A stretch of DNA of 64,000 nt from Manduca sexta (GCF_014839805.1 NC_051129.1:2790001-2854000), one strand, 5' to 3'. Shown: positions 45,481 through 58,099, numbered from the stretch's first letter. The notes: generated from the sequence alone by a model not told the origin. Program-made: numbers and translations.

Positions 45481-46065
45481 TTATACGCCTACATTATTAT
45501 CAGTACATTGGTTAATTCTATTTATTTTCAGTACATTTCTCGTTAAGGGTAAGCTTCATAAAATTAATGCGAATTTTATATTACTCATTACGGTCAATAT
45601 ATTTTTATTGACAATCGAAAACATATCAAATCGATAGCCGCTTCGATATTTACATATCAGTACGTTACGGGCAATTGACTTTAATCGATAATTTAAAATC
45701 CATCGATTTGAAAGGTATTACAATGTTTATATCAATAATATTTGGCTAATCACCGATAACGGTTTTGAATTCGTTTAAAAGTCACTGATACTTAGCGGTG
45801 ATAGCTTTTTTTTTCATGGAGAAAATTCTCTTGGCTCCCCCTAGTGCATATGCAAGGTAGACCGGGTTTGTCGGATTTTTATCGACTGCAAAACCCATGG
45901 TAGTCTTCATCACCGCTATGGAATGACTACGGGACCTAGGACCGAACACTCCGAAGCTATTCCAGTGCCAGCATTTTAAGCACGATTCGGGGGTAAGATT
46001 ACTGGTCCCTCGACAAAGTTCTTGGGATGTCCAAACTAAGACGAATTATCCTCTCAGCGTCTTCG
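45481..46065. other. Unassigned
   Basis: 45820-46060 is GC-richer (CTTGGCTCCCCCTAGTGCAT; GACTACGGGACCTAGGACCG) and may be an unidentified element. No frame is credible. Confidence 0.35.
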
Positions 46066-46074
46066 TGTAATAAA

Positions 46075-46225
46075 TCGCGGAGACGATGGTCAGGGGTTTG
46101 AACCCCACAAGACCTCTGAATTTTTAGTTATTTGGAATCTGCAAACTCGCATTAGTCAATGTGGTGGACTAATACTTAAAGCCGTTGTAGCAGTGGCACG
46201 TGCCTAACAATTACAGGGCTAATAT
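46075..46225. repeat. SINE-like head fragment next to a Rep-1 fragment
   Basis: GGTCAGGGGTTTGAACCCCA looks like a tRNA-type B-box. 46155-46222 (AATGTGGTGGACTAATACTT ... ACAGGGCTAATATA) is a minus-strand Rep-1 end. Confidence 0.4.
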
Positions 46226-48139
46226 ATTTGTTAATTGGTAATATCATTTTATTCACACACCTCCATTTGACAGCACTAAATGAAGACGGCCGTAATCAGA
46301 TCTAATAAACCCAGAGGACGATATCACTCTAGCTGTATGACGTAAAAACGAGTTCCTGAAACTCTTACACTCTACAAGACCGCAGTTCCGTCCTCGCCGC
46401 GTTCCCCGTCCCTCCGACCCTTTTATTAGTTCCGGCCCGCGTGCCGACGAATACGGTATTGGATAGATTGTCTAGTATACTCATCCCTAACCATTGATAT
46501 CTCATCCCCTCCCAGTGACTGTTCTAGGTCCGAGGTCCGTAACTTAATTTCCAAAGGTGGCGAGCGTCTTAACGCTAACCCAAAAGTCCGGGGTATTTGT
46601 ATAAGATATATCCAAAGAAACCTGTATTTACACATTTTAACAATACTCGTGTTTGTCAAAACAATGTCTTTAAGTGATGTAACTCAGAATATCTTACTAA
46701 TGGGTCAGTACATTTGCATTTCAAACGGTCAGTACGAGTGTTAGACAATCCGAGATTACTTTCACTACACGCAGTATAGCTCTGTTTGTTTTGACGTACA
46801 GTCGGACAGACAAGTTTACCATGACGGATAATAAACGTCGAGGAACTGAAACCTTTTGCTAGGGCCTGCAAATGGAGAACTGTGTGATGATAAGATTGTG
46901 AATTGATCTGATCATAGTTTATGATGGATTTCGACCTTATAGCGGATAGGTATTAGGTTGTTATGGTTGCATAATTTTAAAAATTGGAGCCACTAATGCC
47001 GTTTTCCGATAAATACAGAAAATTCAGAAACTATGCATAACTTCAATAACCTAATACCATAAAGAATAGAACTCCAAAAATCTACAGTAAATATATTTAG
47101 ATTTTAAAAAAAGAATAATGACAGAAAACGTAAAACACAACTTTATAAAAAAACATTCAGGCAAAGATATCCGTTAACTGTTACAAATTACAATAAAAAA
47201 AAAAACAATTCTAAACAAAAACAATATTAGAAACGCAGTTACATTGAATAAAACGGAATGTATTTAAATAAATTGAAACCGACGCTTATGGAATCAATTT
47301 GATTTAATCTTGCTTGATGATTAGTTGCTTAAGCATACTCATTGGTAATTATCTCAAATGGATCCCGTATTAAAGTTGCTACATCGTTGCGACTAAGACC
47401 TACCGCACGTTGACTTCTAAGCGACTTAGCGGTAGCAAAAACGCAATGTGGAGTTTGATTTTTACCAGGGATTTTAGAGATTATCTCATTTCATATGAAT
47501 ATTACCATAAGATAATTGTTTGACGTAATTAGAAAAGAAAAATCTACCCCCTTTCTGCAAACTGTGATTTGAATCTAGAAACTTAGTATAGCAGACAGTG
47601 TGACGTCAAGTTGGATTACTATTGAGGTTGCGTTGGCAAAAATCATTTAATACGTTCTAACACTTTTTGAAATCAAATTAATAGTATGAATATCTACCTG
47701 CACATTTTGAGTAAATTGGCGCAGTCCCCAAACAGCGTCGCGACAATTTGTTATTGCCGTGTGCGCAGGGCCTTAGTGATTTGCGTACTATGGATCATAT
47801 TAGCTGCGCATGCTAATGTAATAGGCTTGAGGCTTTATGAGAGAATACCATAAAAGGACACTGTGTACGCGTTGAGAAAAGTGATTGCTTTAATTCTGTT
47901 AGCTTGACAAGTATTAACTCCTACTATATTCTCATCTCATAAGTTCTTTAAAGAACTTCTTAATTCTTTATAACTTTATACATTTTCCATATTGCCTTTA
48001 TCTCATGTTTAGATTAAGGAAAACTTGCAGAATGCTACGTACGCAAAAAAAAAATACGTGTAAACAATTGTTCGGTTAAAAAAAATAAAATTAAATCGAA
48101 TTGTAAGTGTAATTGAATACAAAAAAATCGCAACTTGAT
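46226..48139. other. Long unassigned stretch with a GC-rich block
   Basis: 46375-46450 (CGTCCTCGCCGCGTTCCCCG) is the most GC-rich unique block in the window outside the satellite. Frames of 71-77 codons nearby lack domains. Confidence 0.4.
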
Positions 48140-48412
48140 AGTTGTAGACATGGGCACATACACGTCACACGTTTAGCCCCGAAGGGGTATGCAGAGGCGC
48201 AACTACGGCAACCACTTATGGCCATGTGTGTTCCGTCGCATGATGTGATAGGGGGTGAGCCTAGCGCCATATCGGGCACAAATTCCAAACTCCGGACTGA
48301 TAGTGAGTAGATAACCCAAATATCACTTTGCCCGACCCGGGATTCGAACCCAAAACCTCAGAGCGTTGCCTTACAGCGCATACAACAACTACGCCACCAA
48401 GGCAGCGAAACT
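48140..48412 (-). mobile_element. SINE-A, full-length copy
   Basis: Minus strand: the head end ACTACGCCACCAAGGCAG, B-box GGGATTCGAACCCAAAACCT and the body from CGGGCACAAATTCCAAACTC to CCGTCGCATGATGTGATAGG. The body ends near GTCACACG at 48165, and the head is complete. Confidence 0.75.
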
Positions 48413-49059
48413 AAAGACATCTTATTCATTTGTTTAACTAAAAATAACGTCAGAACATTTCTCCCCGACTGTCCACAATTCAGTTCTCGCACAGAACATG
48501 TAGTCTACTTTCGATTTCCAAATAGCGCTCGTATTCGGCCGTAGCGTGGGCGAACTTGCCATTACTGCCCGAATCGTTTTCGCAATTCGGACATTAAGAT
48601 TTTGATGGGATGTGAATTGCCGGTTTCGTTCTATCGGCCCCTTAATTTATGGTGCTATTGTGGTATATTTTCATATTTACCGGTTATTTTGAGATATTAC
48701 TGTATGTCGTTTTGGTGAAACCTTCGATAATGATCTTTTGAGAATTGAGCACCAAGATAGTATTTATAGTTAGGTGCTTACGTCACTGGCGGTTAAGAAT
48801 AAATAATGACTGAACTATGAAATAAACTAGTTAAAGATGATCGTGGATCTGTGGAAGAGCGACTGAGTGGTATTGTTGGGTTCATAAATCTTACGACTCA
48901 GTAACAAACTACTTAGATGGAAAACATGTGACGACCAGTGGATTAAGTGCATGACTCCTTGTTTTTTTGCATTTAAATGATGAGACAAGCACCCCGATCG
49001 CTTTATAGTATACAGTACCACTCGTAAACAGTAGCAACACCGTACATATATTTTAATTG
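48413..49059. other. No recognised feature
   Basis: Unassigned. Confidence 0.4.
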
Positions 49060-49205
49060 CAAAATGTTTGTAGGGATTGATCTCCGTAACTAGTGAACCG
49101 ATTTTGAAATACTTTTACTAATAGGAAGCTACATTACTCCTGAGTACAAAATAATACTTTTATCCAATTAAGTAGCCAAGTTGCGGGTAAAAACTAGTAG
49201 TATAT
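49060..49205 (-). repeat. Rep-3 copy, diverged
   Basis: CTAGTGAACCGATTTTGAAA (consensus AACGGATTTT), TACTTTTATCC and the end TTGCGGGTAAAAACTAGTAG. Confidence 0.45.
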
Positions 49206-50109
49206 AAAGTAGATAACCTATAGGTATCAAGTTTTAGAGGCCGCAGTGGACTAGTCCTAGAATGTTAAGCAATTGTTACTACAACATTCAAATTCAGACA
49301 AACGCATGACCATTTCACAATGGCCGTACGTAATTAGATAATTGAACTGTTAAGCTATCATGGCTCGTGACTTGAATATGCGTAACGATCTAAATATGGT
49401 GCGATACTTTTGCGATTGTATCGTTGCTATTGCAAATTCATATTCATTTATTTACGTTTCTAATTGTGTAGATTTTTGCAAAACTGATACTTTAAAAATG
49501 AAGTTGAAGTGTAAAATATTTTACAGTCAGCAAAGTGATTTTTTGTTCGCTTCACATTTCACAATAATAGTAGATATTGTTAAAGATTTATCCTTAAAAT
49601 AACTTTGAATTATATCTATCCTATAAAGATATGCTTCAGAAGCAGGTTTCAGGGAACCTTTTCCCAGATATCCATGTAAGATCAACATATTTTAGAATGT
49701 AGGAAACATTGTGTTTTGATTTTGAATTTAATATTTAAATAAATTAAAAAATATTGTTGATAATATTAATGCATTCAGTCACTCTGTTTAAACTGTCCAA
49801 ATAAAATAACTTATCTTTTTAGACGTTTCCTTAGCATTCCAATTATTTTAAGTTAAACTGTGATATTGTGGCTAAAACTGCAATGAGAAGATCCGCCATT
49901 TGTCACTTGCGGATGTAGGTCGGATGCGCAGGCGCAGGCGTCACGACGACCACTTTCAGACAATCTTACTTTCATCGCGCGACCTCACGAGTTAACCTCG
50001 AGTATCGTTGACTTCATTACGACATGGGGTTGATGCTCTTTATTATTAAACTTTAGCAATTATTACTCTTACAAATAAACAATGGTTTCCTTGAGAGTGG
50101 GAGTTACAA
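49206..50109. other. No recognised feature
   Basis: An 80-codon frame at 49360-49602 has no domain. A GC-richer patch lies at 49910-49960 (GGATGCGCAGGCGCAGGCGT). Confidence 0.4.
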
Positions 50110-50345
50110 TTTTTTTTTAATAGTGACGAGGCAAAATATTCCTACTGCACCTGATGGTAAGCGGAGTGAGGTCCAGATAGATTGACTGACAAGAGATGAT
50201 TACCTTCGCACGTCGACACCTGTCTGTTAGAAACCAGATATACACAGGCTGATCTTGGTACGTCACACTTTCAGGAACCATCATGGCCGGTTCTCAACCT
50301 TGTGTAAGGTGGTTGCTATCCGGATGGATACAAATATCGTACCAC
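50110..50345 (-). repeat. Rep-2 copy, diverged
   Basis: CTGCACCTGATGGTAAGCGG ... GACTGACAAGAGATGATTAC ... GGTTGCTATCCGGATGG ... CGTACCACCAG. Confidence 0.65.
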
Positions 50346-50410
50346 CAGGACATGCGCTCTGCATTGTAGAATCCTGGGTTCTATCGCCAGATTCGATCAG
50401 AAATATGTGT
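50346..50410 (+). mobile_element. SINE-A head fragment
   Basis: GCGCTCTGCATTGTAGAATC ... CCTGGGTTCTATCGCCAG is a degraded B-box region. Confidence 0.35.
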
Positions 50411-50667
50411 TTTTTTTAAAACAGTTTGTCCAGGAATTGATCTTCCACGGTTCATAGCATCCAGAATTGAGTCCTTCACAGTAGAAAGCAAGCAGTCAGT
50501 CGTGAAAAATAAATCCAAATTTCTGAAATATGCATCTAATGTGCTTGATGAGTGTGGAGTAGGCTACATATAGAAGCAAATAAGTGGAGGTAAATTAGAA
50601 GTATAAGACCTAAATGCTGGTATATATTAAATAAAATCTTGTATCAATTTGATCTCTAAATCTTAAG

Positions 50668-50712
50668 AGGAGGCCTATGTTCAGCACTGGATTTTCAAAG
50701 GCTGATGATGAT
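50668..50712 (+). repeat. Short dispersed tail (second copy)
   Basis: GAGGAGGCCTATGTTCAGCA ... AGGCTGATGATGATTATGA; compare 1651-1704. Confidence 0.45.
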
Positions 50713-51544
50713 TATGAGTGTGTCTGGACCTGAACACTATAAAAAATGGTCAACTTACGTGAAGCTGGAATTATATTGTAACGGAGGAATTACCTGAATA
50801 AAATAAAAAGCAATGAGTTATTGGAGATAATTGCTTGAACAATGTATTATATTCTACAATCAAATAGTATACGTTATCATACATATAGATATTATATTAA
50901 TATTAACGCAAAGTTTTATGAACACATTTTGATGCTACATATATTTCTATGTTAATTGCTTTATTAATGCTAATTACTGGATTGAATACAAGGAATTACT
51001 GCAGGGATATTGGTTTATGAATAAAGCTGTTCTTGTTTGAATATCATTTATTACTACATTGGATTACAATTGTGATATATTGTAGATTTCACCTACATAA
51101 TATTACTTATGTAATAACTACACTACAGTACAACGTTTTTTATAATGTTTTATTTAACTTGCAATATATTATGTATGTATGTATCAAATCTTTGTAATGA
51201 ACTTTAAAGCAGTTATTCTCAACCCATTAAAATGAGATTACACACACGTTTAGTTCGGATGACAATGCATGGTCATGTGACGTCATTCTAAATCCAATAT
51301 GGCGGACGGCTAAACATGATGGACTAGTTATTTTTTGTCAACTTGATCTTGACAAAAGATCTCGCGACAGGCTTTTGTCTCTACAAAGTATAAAACAAAG
51401 ACTGCTTCAATTTAAAATTTATTTTTTTCTTATCAGAGTATTGTAATTAAAGCTTGTTGATTACTATTACTTTTAATTTTATATCAGTTGGAGTATATTC
51501 TTTGTCAGAATAAAGTCGGAATTTATACATTTCAATGAAGCAAC
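50713..51544. other. No recognised feature
   Basis: AT-rich. No gene or repeat recognised. Confidence 0.4.
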
Positions 51545-51745
51545 TATTTAAATTTCAATGGTAGTTATATCGTAATAAAGCATTTACTGCGTTTAACTTT
51601 GAACTTATAACAAATTTTTTGGAACGTACATAAATAATGCATTTTAATATTCAACTGTAGTTATATTGTAACAAACCATTTACCGCATTTAACTTTGAAC
51701 TTATAACTGACTTGTGGGAGCACTGTTACATAAAAAAAATATGTA
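51545..51745 (+). repeat. Tandem duplication, period 96 bp
   Basis: GTAGTTATATCGTAATAAAG (51561) recurs as GTAGTTATATTGTAACAAAC (51657). TTTAACTTTGAACTTATAAC is identical in both. A third partial TACATAAAAAAAATATG follows. Confidence 0.7.
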
Positions 51746-51775
51746 CATAATATTATAATTTTTTTAATCACTACC

Positions 51776-52089
51776 GTTACTGGTAGGTCTCTCATATGTG
51801 AGAGTCCGCCTGGGTAGGTATCACTGCAATGTTTATTTCTGCCGCCAATTAGCAGTGTGTAGTCACTGTTTTGATCCCGTCTGAAGGACATTGTAGCCAG
51901 TGTAACTACTGGACATAACAAGACTCAACATCTCATGTCTCAGGATGGCGAGCGTAGTGGCTAACAAACAATACTTTGTATTTCAAGGTGTCGTGGTGTT
52001 TCTACTGTTTCTGGGCGGTCGTATCGCTTACTATCAGGTGAACAGCAAGCTCATCTCGTCATTCAAAGCAATAAATAAAAAAAAAACAT
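51776..52089 (+). repeat. Rep-5, most complete copy with poly-A
   Basis: It starts near CTACCGTTACTGGTAGGTCT and passes TGGGTAGGTATCACTGCAAT, TGTAGCCAGTGTAACTACTG, CTCAGGATGGCGAGCGTAGT and GTCGTATCGCTTACTATCAG. It ends CATTCAAAGCAATAAATAAA with A-rich sequence. No ORF; probably a retroposon 3' end or SINE. Confidence 0.7.
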
Positions 52090-52949
52090 CGTGACGTCAA
52101 TATTGGAGAATTAACTGTTAATTTTAAACCCTAAACACGTTAGTTATGAATGTCCGCGTCACGATCCGAAGATGGCCTCATAAGGTCCCGCAAGCGTGTC
52201 GAGGCCTAGTATCGAACAAATTGTTCTATTGTTTGTTAAACAATGTGAACAATTCCAGAACAGTATTGATGATTTATTTTGTTTGTCGCTACAATTGATG
52301 TTTAGTTTATGGATTGATTCAAAGCCAAGGCAAAACAAAATCCGACTATAATGCAAATCTTTCGAATTTAAAATAAAATATATTTGTCTAAAAAACCGCA
52401 GTTGCGGATTCGATTTCCTAACAAGTAATAAACCTTTACGTTCGAAAGCTGCGCAGGAAATTTATAGCCACAATAAAAATATCCCACACCGACCTTCATG
52501 CTATTTGTTAGTAATAAAAAGTTATATGAAATAAAAAATATAATTTATATAAACACTCGTATAACATACATATTTATACAAATGTATACTATATTTTTCA
52601 TGGAAGAGTCACATGATGGTAAGATTAATGACCGCCAACAAACAGTAGCTACACTGTTCATTTAATTTCTCAGAAATGAATTGATATACAGCCAATTTCA
52701 ACAAACGATCCGAATCTTAATCGATACAACCCCGAGGATAAACTAATTGAGATAAGTAGTATATAATCATGTCAACAATGCATTATTTTGATTGGTCGGT
52801 TTTTGCGATAGATCGAAAAAGCGATTGCGGTGGTTTATTTAAATCGGCGGATAATGATTTGGTTATTTACCCTGCTATACGGAAATTAAGTCAGCGAATT
52901 CTGAAACACTAGTTTTCCCTCTGTGTCCCCTTTAGATATAAATATCTAT
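52090..52949. other. No recognised feature
   Basis: Unassigned. Confidence 0.4.
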
Positions 52950-53224
52950 ATATATATATAAAAATGAATCCCTATTTCCCTTGGTCACGCCATCACGCGT
53001 GAACGGCTGGACCGATTTCACTAATTTTTTTGTTGTGTTTGTTATTGTCAGGAGAAGCTCTAATAAAAGAAAAAATTCAAAAAATTGCGCGGAAAATTAC
53101 AAAATTTAAGAAAACTTAACGAAAATATTAATTTTATATAACTGAAAATAACTGTCAACGATTGACAAAGTGCGCGCTGCAAATTCAGAGTTAAGACGGG
53201 ACGACGTCTGTCGGGTCAACTAGT
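52950..53224 (+). mobile_element. Rep-7, Helitron-like non-autonomous element
   Basis: ATATATAAAAATGAATCCCT ... CACGCCATCACGCGTGAACG ... GGACGACGTCTGTCGGGTCA ... ACTAGT. It pairs with the inverted copy at 8451-8690, and both stop at the same CTAGT. Confidence 0.6.
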
Positions 53225-54398
53225 ATATAAAGTTTACTGATTGTCGCTTAAATATAATTGCCTTCATTCTTTCTAAGCATCTATTCGCGAAAATGTTTTT
53301 AAAATATTTCTTTAGTCACATTGCATATACGACATGTAAAGCTAAAAGAATTGTTTATACTTTCATTAGTCATATTATATAATATACGACATGTTAAATT
53401 CAAAGTATTTTGTTAAATTTGGCATAGACTAGTTCTGGTTAAATAAATGTCAAAATGTCTTATTGTAAGTAAAAACTGGTGAGAATGCACAGCAATGCGT
53501 TTACGAAAAGGCGCGTAACGTCTTTTTTGCTACCCAGCTAGTTGTTAGCATCATAATTGTCCGTCATCTTGAGTTAATTGATCTGCGCTTCCTAGAGTCC
53601 CGGGATATCATTTCTCAGGATCATTAGGGACTGTGTAACGGTGTCTGGGATTGTGCAAATAGGTTTGCTTATAAGGGCATGGGGTAAATGTAGAGAGCTG
53701 GATTAATTTCTTTTGATTACTATTATTTGTTTGCCGTATTATAATATGGTTCGTGTATAGCATTTTGGACGGTTTTAACCAGGGCTTTCTTTATCGAAAT
53801 AATTGCCATTAAAAAGTATAGGAAGGGAGGGGCGTACAATACAATATGGACTTAAAACTTTGAGAATTAGCGTGCCCCAAAAAAGAAGTGACTAAAAAGG
53901 GCTGGTTTTATCTATTACTATGTAGAAAAGTGGGTAATTTAGAATCTGATAAATTCCATAATTTTTCATATTCGTTGGGATTTGAAGTTGATTTGTCGAG
54001 AATAAGATTGAAGAGATGTAAAAACAAGTCCACCTAATAATATCATAGATTTATGCGCAGTTTTAACAAACTTTATCTATACTTAAGTTGCAGTATCTAC
54101 AACATTTATGGCTATCGAATTCTAAAAATAAAATACGTAGTAAATTATATACAATTGGAAAAAGGTAACCGTTACCTACAAGACTTTAAAGAGTAAGATT
54201 TTTAACAACGATCATTATGAAAGTTCGTTAGTTACAAAATTATTTCAAAATGGCGTGTAGCACCTATTGCTTAGGTCTTACGCCATCGAGATAAGCACTA
54301 CCATGGTTTACAAATATTTAGCTCACGACTATGTCACCAGCTAAAATGTTCGACACTGTTCCTCACTTAACAATGCTTTTAACTATTGCATATATATG
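53225..54398. other. No recognised feature
   Basis: Unassigned. Confidence 0.4.
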
Positions 54399-54430
54399 CT
54401 TTACTCATACATATATATGTATGAGTAAAG
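54399..54430. repeat. Perfect 32-bp palindrome
   Basis: CTTTACTCATACATAT followed by its exact reverse complement, with no spacer. The arms end in non-matching G and T, so the symmetry is exactly 32 bp. Confidence 0.9.
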
Positions 54431-54500
54431 TCGGCTTTGGTAATAGTGAGCTTGGGCCTACTACATTAGGAATATACTACAACTTGCAGACACTGTGAGA

Positions 54501-54692
54501 TTCTACGTAGATCGGACCACCAATATCTAAAATTTGAAAAATTGTAAAATGTAGTTAGACATTGTAACTTTGACTTTTCGGATGACCAACACTTCAATCC
54601 GCCCCGTGACCACGAAGGCTGCAAAGTCTTCGAAACGTTGGGAGATGATGATAATATAAAAACCGCGATAAAATCCGTAAAATAGTTTTTTT
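54501..54692 (+). repeat. Rep-4 copy
   Basis: CTACGTAGATCGGACCACCA, GACTTTTCGGATGACCAACA, GAAGGCTGCAAAGTCTTCGA and the right end CCGCGATAAAATCCG followed by T-rich sequence. Confidence 0.65.
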
Positions 54693-54999
54693 TTTTTAAG
54701 AACTTATTTTAGATAAATAGGTTTAATTTATTTACTTGGGAATAATTTCTATATTTTTGTTCTTTCAGCAGTTTAGTCTTGTTTACCCCATTTTACCGTT
54801 CGATAAACAATTCTGCGCCAATGTATAATGGACTTTATTGATTCCTGGATTAGCTACAGATATCTTGTAATTAGCTGTATCTGATGACAATCTTTACGAC
54901 CAGCTGGAAGTCATTTCATTTGCCATTTAAGTCTCCTGTTACGCTTTGTCAGTGAATGTTATAATTGCGATGCCGCTTGTCTTGTGAAGTTGTATTATG
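54693..54999. other. No recognised feature
   Basis: Unassigned. Confidence 0.4.
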
Positions 55000-55212
55000 T
55001 GCGCGGTGCGACTTCTGCTCTGAGGTATCGGATTCGAATCCTAGGTCGCGTATATTGGGGTTTTTGTTTTCAGAAACAGCCCAGAGTTTGGAATTAACAC
55101 CGATATGGTGACAGGGTGGTCCTCTATCACATCATGGGTGAAACGTATGGCGAAGCGTCAGTGGCCTATTTCCACCTCTGCCTACCCCTTCGGAGATAAA
55201 GGCGTGATGTGT
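55000..55212 (+). mobile_element. SINE-A copy
   Basis: CTGAGGTATCGGATTCGAAT (B-box), CACATCATGGGTGAAACG and the end CTTCGGAGATAAAGGCGTGA. Confidence 0.65.
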
Positions 55213-55866
55213 GTTGGTTTTGCGATGCCTTTTGCCACTAAATTTAGAATGGTTTTAATTACTGAGTACTGTCTCTTCATAAAAATATTGTCGGAAAGGT
55301 CGCAAGGGTCTATCTTTACTCTAAATTTCGGACCAAACGTGATTGTTTACTCCCAACTTGATTATGTCCTTATGAATTAAGAAGCCATATATCGACAGGT
55401 AAGTCAAAATCAGAATTTTTAGCAAAATAGGTAACAGATGAATGAAGTAGAGTAGACAAGTACACTACCCCAATACTATTTATTTATTTACTAATTTCTA
55501 GGGCCAAACTGTTATGTTTCGGTTTAAAGGACAATATATTATGCACGTGGTTTCTCAGCAATTCATCCATTTGAGAAAGGACACGTTAAATTGCGTCAGT
55601 ACTCGACCATCATGCAAATAAGCGCACTATGCCGATACTTTCTCCTTCAAGCCTAATTTCTCTTTCTTGAAGCGTTAGTACTTTCGCGTGTATTTTAGTA
55701 TTCTAGATAGGTTTTGCGTAAACAATGTACGAATGAATATTTGGGGAGTTGTTTTACCTGGTTTGTGTATCCGTTTGTTTTTCTGTCACTAACAAACAAA
55801 CAAGAAGCTATCTGATGTGAGATCCATCCGTAGAAATATAGGAAGAATCATTGTGGACGTTAAAGT
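55213..55866. other. No recognised feature
   Basis: Unassigned. Confidence 0.4.
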
Positions 55867-56490
55867 AGAGGAATAAACGAGGTGCGAGGGCCTTAAAGAA
55901 TCTGGTTCAGCTTGCATTGGTTTAATGATTGCTAGACAAATGCTTCTCTACTTTTCATAGAGCCACCATCTTGCTAGCCTAGTGCGAGTTGGCAAGCTTC
56001 GCATACTTTTGAATAGTTATTTAACAATTTATTTGTTGTCTATAAAATAATTTTAAAAATGAATATCAATTTTATAGAACAACATTAATGCATTGTGGAT
56101 TTTAAAGGAAAGGAATAGGGATTAAGGAGGTACGAGGATGTTTCAGCATCTGGTTGAGATCGCATTGGTTTTCATGTTTGCTGGACTAAGGCTCCTCTAC
56201 TTTTCACAGAGCCACCATCTTGCTTACCTAGTACGTGCTAGCAAACTTGACATAACCATTATAAATATTATTCCATGTACCTATTTCTATATTCAAAATA
56301 GTTTTAAGTTTTGTGTTCAAAGAGCTAAAAACTTAATTGAGACATGTATTGTGTATTTTAAGATTATCATTATTGCTTATATGTTTCCTTTAAAAACCAA
56401 TAAATAATAAATAAATTTGAACAATTTATAAGTGGTCTATCAAATAAATTTACAAATGAATGTCAATTCTATAAACTAAAGCGCACTAAA
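55867..56490 (+). repeat. Diverged tandem duplication, 249-bp offset
   Basis: AGCCACCATCTTGCT recurs at 55961 and 56210, preceded by CTCTACTTTTCATAG / CTCTACTTTTCACAG. The right parts match as TATAAAATAATTTTAAAAATG (56041) and TATCAAATAAATTTACAAATG (56437). Copy 2 therefore holds about 150 bp of extra A-rich-ended sequence (56269-56420). The 89-codon frame 56138-56407 covers the second copy and is not credible as a gene. Confidence 0.6.
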
Positions 56491-57639
56491 ATAGTTTTTT
56501 CTGCACTATTTAACATTCAAAATGGACGCACATCAAGGCGAGTCGGTCTGACGCCCACAATGCAAATCACAACTCGAATATTTTGACCATATACGATGTG
56601 GTTCAAGGATGATCATGAATGAAGCCGCGTATATTCTTGTGATGAGATTACGTAATGTGTAGGGTATCTTGATGGGTTGGCGTAATATAACTTGACCAGC
56701 GAATAGCTTGTCTGATGGTATGTGACAGGACTGTCTAAACAATAACATCCAAAATTTGAGGCCTTTTTGAGAGTCTTAAATGTAATAATCCTGAGTCATA
56801 TTTTAAGACCCATTATATCTAGTCATATTAGTACTATATAAATTATAATATATATTTTATAATACGTATTTTTCATGTAGGTTCGTTAGTATTTGCAAAA
56901 GGAGTTGCCCAAGAATCGTCTCCTGCGAGGGTTGCCGTCGCAGGCATGCGTGTACCCCGCAACTTTCGCTAGTTAGTGAGAGAGAGAGATGGCGTGGTTT
57001 TAGACGGTAGGACGGGATTTCACCGGTTACAAGAAAAATAGGTTCGTAAGTATTATTATTTGTTACTTCTATGCATTGACGTACAATCTTTGGACACGAA
57101 CGTCCTTATAAACTATTTGTTCGAAATCTGGGGTTAGAACTAAAGTTCGCTGCAGAGCTAAAACATCAATTGTCGTCTAACCGATCTTTAAACTTGCAGT
57201 GCTAAAGCGCTTTAAATAGAGTATAAGTAAAATGGCAACGAATACTGGATTGCAGTACACTTCAGTTGAACACTCACTGTGTTCGGAACGCCAGGTCTAG
57301 TACGTAGTACATATATATCGATGCTTCTATGTAATATAAACTATGGCAAAGAGTGACGTCATCCCGTCACGCTTGACAGAGAGATGGCAGCCATGATAGG
57401 TACTGAATGAGTCACGACCTTGTAGCACGTTGCGTAACTAGCCTGCCGATGAGGGGCTGCCAGTTCGAAATCCAAACCGAGGCGGTAGTTTGTTATAACC
57501 CTGTCTTAGCATATTGGTGATTTGGGTGTGCTTTGGCCGCATTTGGATTGAGGATCTGGTTTTTGGAATATACGTCCTCTAGGATCCATGTGTTTCGTGA
57601 TTAAATGTATCTTTCGTCATCTTTTCTAACATAGCCGAA
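56491..57639. other. No recognised feature
   Basis: Includes a short GA run at 56978-56989, and 57430-57490 with a weak tRNA-like AGTTCGAAATCC. Otherwise unassigned. Confidence 0.4.
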
Positions 57640-57745
57640 GTCTGGAATTTGGTCCCGGTATGGCGATAGGCTTATCATGGGAAAAGTGGGTGCCCTATTT
57701 ATATCTTTGTTTACCCATTCGATGATACATGCGTGACGTGTGTTT
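57640..57745 (+). mobile_element. SINE-A 3' body fragment
   Basis: GAAGTCTGGAATTTGGTCCC, GTATGGCGATAGGCTTATCA, AAAAGTGGGTGCCCTATTT and GCGTGACGTGTG, with internal loss. Confidence 0.6.
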
Positions 57746-58099
57746 TTGTTACTCTTTTATCTTTTTGTTATCGTTCTTGAAACACGTGGTAAAGTATTCG
57801 CGACTGGCTGCCTATATCTTAATCTCCCCTGATCTATATTTGACAAAATTTGTCAATTTTTGTATAAAAGATCCATAGAATCATCCAGTATGCGAAAAGA
57901 ACAAAGCTATTGGATTTGGTGCAAAGAATTACATTGTAGGAGGCTTAATTTTATCTTAACTTTATCCTGCGAAATAGAAAAGCCATTATGTGACTTATTT
58001 ACCCCAAGTGCAGAATCTGTAGTAATTATGCCAGAAGAATGGCATACCTGCATCTATCTTGTGAGCCTTAACTTACAAAATGTAGGTGTATAACACCAC
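57746..58099. other. No recognised feature
   Basis: A 77-codon frame (57860-58093) has no domain. Confidence 0.35.

Noticed and set aside
45114..45515. 133-codon ORF, longest complete frame in the window
   Set aside because: Pro/His/Leu-rich without a domain, overlaps another open frame, and lies on sequence resembling a dispersed repeat.
54399..54430. miRNA precursor
   Set aside because: The palindrome has no loop and is too short. No extended pairing lies outside it.
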